Source of the DNA: Dryas octopetala
Lineage: Eukaryota > Streptophyta > Magnoliopsida > Rosales > Rosaceae
Assembly: GCA_963921425.1 (NCBI GenBank)
Contig: OY992832.1
Location: forward strand, 1,054,001-1,118,000
Length of the DNA: 64,000 nt
Reading direction: 5' to 3'
Shown piece after piece: positions 24,764-35,439 of the stretch (positions within the stretch are counted from its first letter, which is position 1; every line of letters begins with the position of its first letter). The notes under the pieces are model-generated. The model saw only the letters and a list, made by a program, of their open reading frames with translations, did no database searches and had not been told where the DNA came from. A program made the translations under genes and the position numbers.

Positions 24764-27605
24764 GGTTGCTTCTCTAATTTTTCAGAATATAATTTGGAAG
24801 CAGGCACTTTGTAGAGTGACTGAATGTGATATTGCGGTTTCTGTAAGTGTTACTGATTTTTGTGAATTTGATGGTTGTATTCTACATTTATTTTTCTGGT
24901 CTTCCAACCTCCAGGTGAAGAATTACAAATTTGATGATTTTTACTTTTCCTGTAAATGAATAGGGATTCACGGTGTCTGCTATTGGTCCACTTCAAGGAA
25001 TAACTGAAGTCAGGCGCATTGTGTTGAGCTGCATTAGGTTGGTTCTGGTATTTGAAACTTGTTCACTGTATTAAGCTTATAAAACAGCAATTGGTATCTT
25101 GAGCTTTTGATTATTAACCTTTGCTCCACCTGGAATTTCTACTAAAATCTCCAGCCCAAGGTAGCACTTGTTTTCTTCTTACATATGCTAAAAATTCTTA
25201 TACACTCATTTCTGCTCTAGCTTCTGTGTTGAAGTTCTTATGTATGTGTATTGTATTTTATGCAGTTTTATACAAAGATTATTTCAGCATGCTTTGGAGG
25301 ACTCACGACCAAAATCTATTCTTCGTTAACTCATTGTTGGTATGCATCTCTTTGTTAGACCCAAGGAGGATAAAATTGGGAGCATATGAACATCTTTATG
25401 GACCTCAAATTACTCATGGATCTAGAGTTACTGCTAATACAGACTGTTGTGGGCATGCTGGAGAGCCTAGGTAAAATTATCTCCTTAATTTGGTGCGTGG
25501 TACTTGCATTAAGTTCAGTTGGTGTTTGTGTATGACTGCTATACATACACTTTCATTCATGGGGTTACATATTCTTTTGAATAGTACTTCTCACTTGTGG
25601 ATGTCCAGATTTAACAAATTCTGGTTGCATAATTTCATTCGTTGGATGTTTGTTGATTATGCACAGAACGATTGATCTGCTAACTTAACATTTAACCTCT
25701 GCAAGCGAATCATGAGGCACAAAATTATTTTCTTTGAAGGAGAATAAAAACTAAATACTGATGATCAGGCTACTATCCAGCCTGTAGGTGATTTGCTGAA
25801 GCTTTTGGATGTTTCATCAGTGGACAATGTGTTGTTAACTACACATGGCAAATTACAGCCGCCTCTTGGGAAACGTCATTTAAAGATATTAGAGTTCATT
25901 TCAGTATTACTCATGGTTGGTGGTGAAGCTGTTGCGAAGGAACTGATTTGTCTTGGAGCAGTACAAAGAATTTTCGACTTGTTATTAAAGTAAGTTCAGA
26001 GTTTTAATTTCTTGTTTTATAAAAAGTTAATCGATACAATTAAATATATGTTTATTCCCCAATTTTGTTCTGAGTATTCCAGGTACCCATTTAACAACTT
26101 TGCACATTACCGCATAGAGAACATAATAGTATCATGTTTGGAAAGCAAGAATGCTCCTCTTGTACAACATCTCCTTTGCGTGTGTGATATAGTTGGAAAA
26201 TACTTCAAGCAGAAAAGCAATTCACATTGGCAGCTCATTCAAACAAGCCAACAATTCATGCTGAGGGTAGATCCCCACCCAAGATGGGGAATATTGGACA
26301 TTTAACACGCATATCGAACAAAATCGTTCAACTGGGAAATAGCAATAGCGAGATTCAGGCGTATCTGCAGGTTTTTGTTTTCTATTTCTCCATATTTATA
26401 TATGTTTCTTTGTCTTTTAAGTTTAGTAATTATCTTGGCCAAAAAAAAAAAAAGTTTAGTATTTATGAAATAATATTTACAAGTGAATTGCAGTATTCTT
26501 TTATGGATTTAAAGCCCAGTCTTTTAGATGGTTGCTTGAGTGGTTACTGGTTAGCGGACTCTTCCCACTTCTTGTCTTCTGGTTCTGATTTTTTCCATCC
26601 CTTAGACTCCTTTCTATTAATTTTATTCAAATTATAAAAAGGTATTATATTCTTGGAAATTTTTTGGTGTTTTCGCTTTGTTGTTGAAGTTGAAATCATA
26701 AAATCTAAATCTTTTATTCATTCTTTTTTTTTCAGTAAACTATTCCCTACATTTTTACTATAGCTCCATTTTAATACTAGTTCTATGATTTCCAGTAGGC
26801 TTTATAAATTTATCCGTCCCCATTCTTGGTTGTTTTTTTTTTTTTTTTTTATTAAAAACAAGACTTCATTAATTGAAATGAAAAAGTTCAATGAAAAATA
26901 TAAATATAATGAAAAAAAGCGGATGAAAAGGTATTTCCTGAAATTATGAAAATACTGAAGCCCATAGTAATGCCCTTAGCCCCATGAAATCCCCACCACA
27001 TCTCCACTAGAGGTAACAAATATCGTGCTTCATCTGACCAACGAAACTATAAAACACACAACGATCCTTTGAATCTTATTGATTTATTTGTCTGTCTGTT
27101 TTATTCTTTCTTATTTATGTTGTATTACTAATCTTATGTTTCCAGCTATCTAATCATGGTGTAATTAATTGTAACAGGGGACCAAACAGTTGCAAACGCA
27201 AAAGACAAGATGAAATTCAAAGGCCAAGCGGGGACCTGCAACCAACTATAATCGTTACAGGAACGGACTTTGGATGGCATCTTGAAGTAGAATAGAATAA
27301 GACAATAATTAATTGGAGGCTTATACATATTTGAGTTTTGTGTACTCTGCTTATGTCTTGACTTTTGAGACATAAGTCAATGAGTTGGATATTGCATTGC
27401 ATATGAGACGATATCGTGAGAAGATTATGTTCAATTTGAAGTTAATTTGAAGTTTCTTAATCCATAATCCACCCATTGCTATTGTAATCTGTTCAAGGGG
27501 CCATTTTGTTCAATGACTTGCATAATTAAAGTTGCACAACTCTATAGTTTATTAAATTGTTAGGCCTCAGTATACAGCCACCCAATTAATGATTCGCTTT
27601 ATAGT
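24764..27605 (+). pseudogene. Deleted duplicate of the KRR1-SAPS gene
   Basis: From GTTGCTTCTCTAATTTTT at 24764 this follows 31511-35720 closely. It keeps exons 6 and 7 (in part), 10 (in part), 11, 12, 13 and 15. It lacks the segment from exon 7 to the intron after exon 8, the segment holding exon 9 and the start of exon 10 (joined at a shared TTTGCT), and a piece holding exon 14 between poly-T runs (right-copy counterpart about 34420-34990). Exon 11 has an extra base in the stretch reading TCTATTCTTCGTT. The last block matches to the CAGCCACCCAA...GATTCG stretch downstream of the gene. It cannot encode the full product. Its left edge touches the foldback element. Confidence 0.9.
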
Positions 27606-28071
27606 CTTTCTTTAAATCTCCATTTGGTGGAATGATTAAAAAGACAGAAGCCAAAGGTCGAATATTTCACGTACGCACACACAAAACATCCGATCAGTGA
27701 AAAAATTGATCAACCAACTCAATTTGTACCTGCAAATTAATTGTTTCTTACAGTGACATCGTTGCCTCAAAAATCTAATATCACATCTTTCAGTGTGAGC
27801 TAAGTGTAAGGTTTGAGACGAGTTGGACAACAAGATACACATGTGCTCAGTTAGCTTAGGCTTAAACTTGAAATTGGTCTCGGTTGGTAATTGGTGTGGC
27901 TCTTCTGTAGGACGAAGTAAGTTTTGACTTGGATTATTTTAATATCAATAATGCTAGGGATTTCAAATTTGTATCTCAAAGTTAATGAATCTACTGTTAC
28001 TGCTAAACTTTCTGGTTATTCAGTATTGCTTTTTCTTCCTACAGTATGCAAAGTCATGTCCATTTTCTTCC
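27606..28071. other. Unassigned intron DNA
   Basis: Between the end of the KRR1-SAPS duplicate and the right 110-bp repeat. No gene or clear repeat is seen. Confidence 0.35.
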
Positions 28072-28181
28072 CCTACTTGATTTTAGTTTCATTTGATGTT
28101 TGTTGTCTATTTGAAGCTTGTGTGTAATTAACCATTCATTGTGGCCAAAGAAGCCTTTACGATGATTTTGAACTCAATAAT
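28072..28181 (+). repeat. 110-bp direct repeat, right copy
   Basis: Partner of 20607-20716, 45 bases upstream of the second RPN1 block. Confidence 0.85.
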
Positions 28182-28376
28182 TCCAACATTAATCTAATGG
28201 CTTTTTAATTTACTTTGGTCTCGCAGGAAAGTGTTGAGGCCACTGCTGAAGTTTCAAAGACATTTAATGAAAAGATCAGAAAACATTGTGATATGACTCT
28301 GCTTTCTTGTGCTTACGCGGGAACAGGCAATGTTCTCAAGGTTCAAAACCTTGTCGGTCAATGTTCTGAAAGCCAC

Positions 28377-29403
28377 GGTGAGCAACTTGGACGCATTGTA
28401 CAAAAAACGAATTTAATCACTTGAATGCATAGAAGAACACATGCACATTCTATGTCTTGCCTCTGAAAGTATGCCATAGTGGTCAAAATAGCAAGCCAAG
28501 TCCTTTTTCCATGCAGTAAAAAAAAAAAAAAAGGTGGCTATTGTAAGCTTTTCTAGTAGTGACTCCTTCCATATGTATATCAATAATGCTAGTTGTCCCA
28601 TATTTTTTTTTTTCTTTTTACATAGAAGAAGAGGAAGAGAACGAGAATCTAACTTTTCATTATGGTTAGAAATTGCACAAATTTCTTTGATCTTTCATGC
28701 ATTATACTAAATGTATTAAATCTTAAATACCACATCTCTCTAATAGAGGTAAAATTTATCTATTAAAAATGTGGTACATATTTAATACCAAAAATAAGGT
28801 GCACATAATTTTATCCTTCAGTTTTCACTTACTAATTGCCTTTGGCACGTCCTCACCTACCATTTTCACAAACATAAAGTCCTATTATGAACCTCAGGTC
28901 CTCAAGGCAATCCAGGAAACACAACTACCATGTATAGATAAGAATAATATTTGGGACTCATCCAAGAGAACTGGATCGAGCAAGCATGAGAAATTGATAT
29001 ATTTCATGTAGCTTTTAGCAAAAACATAATTCCTTAGTCTCCTCTTTCATATGTTGCCTATGGTAATTTTAATTTTTTGGGCTACTTAGTAAATTAAAGA
29101 CTAGTACAAGAGTTTGAAAATCTGCGTCAAGTGAACGAAAAATTATTATGTATAACCACTATATTGACACGTGATATAATTAGTCTATTTGTTATAATAT
29201 GAGTGGATGTTATTAATACTATACATTACTAATATAAACATATCATTCAGTAATACCCTTACACATTGAATTACTTATACCACGTGATGGTATATCGGTT
29301 ATACCCTATAATAAATTTTTGCAAACGAACTATCTTATTTTTATTAGAGATGGTAAATTGTATGCTAAATTTGAATTTTAATAATGTATTAGTATATTTT
29401 TTG
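28377..29403. other. AT-rich spacer after the RPN1 fragment
   Basis: No gene is recognised. Poly-A at 28518-28532 and poly-T at 28602-28613. The AATGCTAGTTGTCCCATA stretch at 28587 resembles the AGTGCTAGACATCCCACA stretch at 20984, perhaps ends of old small transposons. Confidence 0.35.
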
Positions 29404-29800
29404 TTGTAAGAAAATAAATCATTATAAAAAATTTAAAAAACCAATAATTCAATTAAAACTAATAAAAAACAAACAAACACGAAATCATCAACAAAATGAA
29501 CACAAAACATAAAAAAAAAAAAAATCAACGCAAATCATCAAAGAAAAAAAACATGCCACACCCTTAGATCGATCAACAAAGAAAAAAAACAGCCCCACAA
29601 TTTTTTTTCTTTCTTCTTCTTCTTGTTCATCTTGTTCTTCTTTTTCTTCTTCATGCATTTGGCTTGCAATTCACTCACACAAAAAAAAATTGAAACTCAG
29701 CCAACCAAGCCCTTCCCCTTGCGCCCCCAGCCAATCCCCCAAACCCCAACAGCCTCTCCTCCCGACAAAATATTGAAATCTGTGAATTTAAAGAAAGTAC
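29404..29800. mobile_element. Remnant related to the Mutator-like element
   Basis: ATTATAAAAAATTTAAAAAA then CCAATAATT and a run of A-rich AACAAAC words match the inner left part of the element at 18983-20374 (about 19205-19290), again followed by C-rich sequence. The outer ends and right half are not seen, so this is a fragment. Confidence 0.45.
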
Positions 29801-30062
29801 TGTAATTGAAACTTTCTTCATGCTCTACCCTGTAGTCTAATCAGTGCAAACTCAAGAACCCAGATGAGGAATTTACCAAAGCAGAGGGAATGACAGAGTG
29901 CGCACATTGGTCTAAAATTCTAAATTAAAAAAACAAAAAAACACCCAATTTGATCTGCAACTCTCACCTGGGGAGGTCCTCCGCCGTCGTCGCTTGGAAG
30001 GGCGAGACCCTCCACTGGATCAAAACCTGCTTACTCAAACCCTGCAACAAAACCAAGCGACA

Positions 30063-33000
30063 ATGGAGAACACAAAGGATATTTACATCGAAGACCATGA
30101 AAACGGCACGCTTAATGTCACCTTGTTCAACGAAGATGGCACGCTCAAAGTCATCTCTTTCTCTATCTACTACGATGTAGAGGAAGAGGAGGGTACATCT
30201 TAATGCCTCTCCTTTGTTTCTTAGCTTGCTCAGAAATTGTGGGAAACTATGTATATATAAATTTTATTTTTAAGTTTTAGGTGAAATTAAACTATATCAT
30301 CTTTATGCCATATTTTAAATTTTTCATGAGGACTTATTCCATTATTGTGATTTTTTAAATTGTTAATATTGCAATTATTTGAAAGAACAATTCTCTAATT
30401 TCTGCATTTTGTTTTTGTTTTTGTAGACATAGATTTGCAAAACGGATGGCCGGCGGTGGAATCTGCTCTAGAAGAGCATGGTATTTCATGTGAATTGAAT
30501 TTGGTATGTCATGTTAAATATAATGTTGTTTTTTCAATTGAAAACTCTCACTTATGTTGAATTTGTAAATATGAATTTTTGAAATCCACTCTATATTTTG
30601 ATCAGTGGATTTTTTCAAATTATGCACGTGTGATTTGATGATATATGCACATATTAAATCGTTGTATTTCTAATTATATATGGTCAGGATGAGCGTTTCA
30701 TGACAGTCTCAACAACCAAAAGGACTAAATCCTTTATGAGGGCTAAGCATCTTCTTAAATTCTTGTCTGTAGGTTCTAATCCACAATGGGTACGTTCAAA
30801 TGGCAGATCCTTTGTTATTGCTTTTTTATCTGTTGTGTATGAGCTATGAGCTATTCTGTTAGTTAACATGATTTGAGTGCTGAATGTTTTGATTACAGGC
30901 AATAAAATTACTGGATGACAATAAGGAATGTGAAGTCATCCAGGTTTACCCTCCTAAAGATGATCTGGCTTGCGGAGAATGTGGGACTTGTGAAGAATGT
31001 GAGAAAAAGGTATTGATTAAAATTCCTTCCCCCCGTCAATTTTTCTTCAAGCAAATGTAAGTTATGAACCTTTCATCATTTATGTTTCTGGAAGCATTCT
31101 CTGTATTTGTGATGCAGCTAGGATGTTTTCAGTTCAGGCTTCAGCAATGTAACATGGTGATTAGACCTTTTGTTTGATGTTAGAAAGGTTTAGACTTTAG
31201 AGTTGGTTAGGGTTCAGTGATGGACGGATATTTGTAAGGATAATACGAGGAATATAAGCCTGGGTGTCCCACTACCTATTCCATGAAGAGTCAGACCCAA
31301 TATCTCTTACTAATGCTGGAGATTGCAAAATCTCACTGTTTAGTTTGTTCTAATCTCCAGTATTGCGTGCAGGAGGAATCTTGTGAATGGGTGTATAGCC
31401 TCTTAGGCCCCGAGGAGTCCACCGTGAAGGTGCATAAAGTGATCTACTGAATCAATTATATATATAACTGTAGATTGTGTTAGTTACATCTTTAATTCTT
31501 TTCTCTTGTTGCTTCTCTAATTTTTCACAATATAATTTGGAAGCAGGCACTTACTAGCGTGACTGAATGTGATATTGCGGTTTCTGTAAGTGTTACTGAT
31601 TTTTGTGAATTTGATGGTTGTATTCTACATTTATTTTTCTGGTCTTCCAACCTCCAGGTGAAGTGAGAACTACAAATTTGATGATTTTTACTTTTCCTGT
31701 AATGAATAGGGATTCACGGTGTCTGCTATTGGTCCACTCCAAGGAATAACTGAAGTCAGGTATACTGTGTTGAGCTGCATTAGGAATGGAACTTGTCCTC
31801 GATCCAATGTTGTGAGGCTTATAAATAATCAAAAGGTGAATACTTTTGATGCATCATTCACCTGTGATGCATTGCGTGTCTGAGTTGTGATAGAATATAT
31901 ATACATTGCATGAGTTAGATGTCAGAAGTTACGTTATTTACTTCGTAAGGTATTGCTGAGCTGATTCTTTTCTTATGTGGGCATACAGCGTCTTAAAGAA
32001 ACTGTTAAGCAGCTAGAAAACCAAACTGGAAGTACATCTATCATGGAGGTTGGTTGTTAGTTACCTTTGTTTGTTGCTTCTGGTATTTGAAACTTGTTCA
32101 CTGTATTAAGCTTATAAAACAGTAATTGGTATCTTGAGCTTTTGATTATTAACCTTTGCTGTAAGAGAGAACTTTGTGATTGTGGGCTATTAAATTTTGG
32201 CATGCTTTTTATTGGTTGTGCTCGATCAATTAGGCAGTGCAGTTCATGAAAACCCAACTTTTTTGTCGTGAACTTATTCGTACAAAGTTTATGGAAGCAC
32301 TGCACTGTTTACAAGATACAGATGTGCTAGAGATGATTGCAGACAAGTTCAGGTCTTCAGTAAGTAACTAATTTACATATAAGCTATATTCATGCAATGC
32401 CCAATGGGCTTCTTGGGGTTTTTTACCCCCTACATATTCGAACTCATAGTTTGTGTGAAGTTTTTGGAGAAAAGAGATAGAACCATGATCTTGCTAATGC
32501 CTTCTAAATGGAAGGTTGTGCTGCAATCTATTGCTTACTAAAAGAAGGCTATGCAATTTTGATTTTCCTGTAGGAAAATTGCATAGTTCTTTTCAGCTAT
32601 ATGTTTTCTACTATTAGTCTCAATAGAAGGATGATTTATTTGTTGTTAATGAGCACATTTTATGAGCATGATTTCTATAGGATTCTCCTGAGGTGCATGG
32701 TGATGCATCAGAGACGCTTTGTGCTATAACAAGGTTTGCTCCTCCTGGACTTTCTACTAAAATCTCCAGCCCAAGGTAGCATTTGTTTTCTTCTTACATA
32801 TACTAAAAATTCTTATACACTCATTTCTGCTCTAGTTTATGTGTTGAAGTTCTTATGTATGTGTATTGTATTTTTGCAGTTTTATACAAAGATTATTTCA
32901 GCATGCTTTGGAGGACTCACGACCAAAATCTGTTCTCGTTAACTCATTGTCGGTATGCATCTCTTTGTTAGACCCAAGGAGGATAAAATTGGGAGCATAT

Positions 33001-35439
33001 GAACATCTTTGTGGACCTCAAATTACTCGTGGATCTAGAGTTACTGCTAATCCTGAGACTGTTGTGGCCATGCTGGAGAGCCTAGGTAAAATTATCTCCT
33101 TAATTTGGTGTGTGGTACTTGCATCAAGTTCATTTGGTGTTTGTGTATGACTGCTATACATGCACGTTCATTCATGGGGGTACATATTCTATTGAATACA
33201 TCTCACATCTGGATGTCCAGATTTAACAAATTCTGGTTGCATAATTTCATTCGTTGGATGTTTGTTGATTATGCACAGAATGATTGATCTGCTAACCTAA
33301 CATTTTACCTCTGCAAGCGAATCATGAAGCACAAAATTATTTTCTTTGAAGGAGAATAAAAACTAAATACTGATAATCAGGCTACTATCCGGCCTGCAGG
33401 TGATTTGGTGAAGCTTTTGGATGTTTCTTCGGTGGACAATGTGTTGTTAACTACATATGGAAAATTACAGCCACCTCTTGGGAAACATCGTTTAAAGATA
33501 TTAGAGTTCATTTCAGTATTACTCATGGTTGGTGGTGAAGCTGTTGCGAAGGAACTGATTTGTCTTGGAGCAGTACAAAGAATTTTCGACTTGTTATTAA
33601 AGTAAGTTCAGAGTTTTAATTTCTTGTTTTATAAAAAGTGAAACTATACAATTAATTTAATTAAATACATGTTTATTCCCCAATTTCGTTCTGAGTATTT
33701 CAGGTACCCATTTAACAACTTTGCACATTACCACATAGAGAACATAATAGTATCATGTTTGGAAAGCAAGAATGCTCCTCTTGTACAACATCTCCTTTGC
33801 GAGTGTGATCTAGTTGGAAAAATACTTCAAGCAGAAAAGCAATTCACATTGGCAGCTCATTCAAATAAGCCAACAGTTCATGTTGAGGGTAAATCCCCAC
33901 CCAAGATGGGGAATATTGGGCATTTAACACGCATATCCAACAAAATCATTCAACTGGGAAATAGCAATAGCGAGATTCAGGCGTATCTGCAGGTTTTTAT
34001 TTCTATTTCTCCATATTTATATATGTTTCTTTTTCTTTTAAGTTTAGTATTTATGAAAAAAATATTTACAAGTGAATTGCAGTATTCTTTTATGGATTTA
34101 AATCCCAGTCTTGTACATGGTTGCTTGAGTGGTTAGCGGACTCTTCCCACTTCTTGTCTTCTGGTTCTGATTTTTTGCATCCCCTAGATTCCTTTCTATT
34201 AATTTTACTCAGATTATAAAAAGGTATAAATTCTTGGAAATTTTTTGGTGTTTTCGCACTGTTGTTGAAGTTAAAAAATCATAAAATCTAAATCTTTTAT
34301 TCATTTTTTTTTTTTTCAGTAAACTATTCCTACATTTTACTACAGCTCCATTTTAATACTAGTTCTATGATTTCCAGTAGGCTTTATAAATTTATCCGTC
34401 CCCATTCTTGGTTGTTGCTTTTGTATGGATTTATGTTGTTATTACCAACTAAATGTGATTACCTTAACTGAATAGTACAAATATACTGCTATCATGTGAT
34501 GAAAGAGATGTACACATAGGTGTGTACACCCTATGGAAGTTTCAATAGCAGGAATAATGTGTATAGCCTATTGTTTGCACTGTTCAGTCATTTTTAGAGT
34601 AACAATTCTTTTGACAGGAAAACTGTGAGTGGACTAATTGGCATACAAATGTTCTATCAAAGCGTAACCCAGTGGTGAATGTTTGGGCGTGCGGGTATGA
34701 TTTTTCCCCCCCAAACGTAGTTGATTTGCAATTGCATTTTCTTAGTCAAAAACTACCCAAAAAAAAATAAAATTAAAATACTTGGTTGATTTAAGTTGTC
34801 AAAATTTCGCATAACTAGTTGATCATTGCCCTCCTGGCCCTCCTCTACAAATCAATTGGGCTTTAGGCAGAAATGAATGGGATCCTGCACCTGAACGTCT
34901 TAGTGGTTATTCGTGCATATTGCACACATCAAAATATATGCTTTCTTTTATATGGTAAAATATTACATTGGTCAAACAGCTCTCCTTTTCGTTCTTTTTT
35001 TTTTTTTAATTAAAAACAAGACTTCATTAATTGAAATGAAAAATATAAATATAATGAAAAAAAGCGGATGAAAAGGTATTTCCTGAAATTATGAAAATAC
35101 TGAAGCCCATAGTAATGCCCTTAGCCCCATGAAATCCCCACCTTATCTCCACTAGAAGTATTAAATAGCGTGCTTCATCTGTCCAACGAAACTATAAAAA
35201 ACACAACGATCCTTTGAATCTTATTAATTTATTTGTGTGTCTGTTTTATTCTTTCTTATTTATGTTGTATATTATTAATCTTATGTTTCCAGCTATCTAA
35301 TCATAGTGTAATTAATTGTAACAGGGGACCAAACAGTGGCAAACGCAAAAGACAAGATGAAATTCAAAGGCCAAGCGGGGACCTGCAACCAACTATTATC
35401 ATTACAGGATCGGACGTTGGATGGCATCTTGAAGTATAA
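30063..35439 (+). CDS. KRR1-SAPS fusion protein, 15 exons
   Basis: Fifteen GT-AG exons join in frame: 30063-30192, 30427-30503, 30688-30789, 30899-31009, 31373-31429, 31547-31585, 31710-31835, 31989-32048, 32234-32359, 32681-32775, 32880-33085, 33400-33601, 33704-33992, 34618-34694 and 35325-35439, for 603 residues. Residues about 50-225 resemble KRR1, a KH-type 40S ribosome-assembly factor (SALEEHGISCELNL, MTVSTTKRTK, AIKLLDD, LLGPEESTVKALT, VSAIGPLQGITEVR). The KRR box is gone, and a four-cysteine motif (C128, C131, C134, C137) stands near its place. Residues 262-565 match the middle of SAPS proteins, PP6 regulatory subunits (DTDVLEMIADKF, SPEVHGDASETLCAITR, YGKLQPPLGKHRLKI, NIGHLTRISNKIIQLGNSN). 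The tail has GKRKRQDE, a possible nuclear signal. SAPS proteins are usually near 800 residues, so this is a partial domain. The join lies inside exon 9. Expression is not shown; the open 1.8-kb frame is the main evidence for a gene. Confidence 0.75.

Larger units (their letters stand above)
18397..28376 (+). pseudogene. RPN1 (26S proteasome subunit) fragment split by a 9.36-kb intron
   Basis: RPN1 (PSMD2) is a scaffold subunit of the proteasome base. Block one, 18397-18866, has DDLMELVQQI, HMKHNAEPEAVD, HVIAGALLGVGIVN, DYDPALALVGEYID, IRIGAIMGLGIAYAG and CNEEVAQAIIFALMD, ending YLGNQ at a donor (CAG, GTAAAA). Block two, 28227 to about 28376, resumes at the next family residue (ESVEATAEVSKTFNEKIRK, then LLSCAYAGTGNVLKVQ) after an acceptor CGCAG. 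A large stretch is missing between AEPEAVD and HVIAG, stops or frame losses follow SLGLNG and SANSPQP, and everything after block two is gone. The intron 18867-28226 holds the Mutator-like element, the captured CWC22 piece, the foldback and the deleted KRR1-SAPS copy. Confidence 0.85.

Noticed and set aside
26829-27075. Poly-T followed by sequence shared with 34990-35215 as a LINE tail
   Set aside because: Present in both copies of the duplicated locus, so it predates the duplication; no target duplication was seen to define an insertion.
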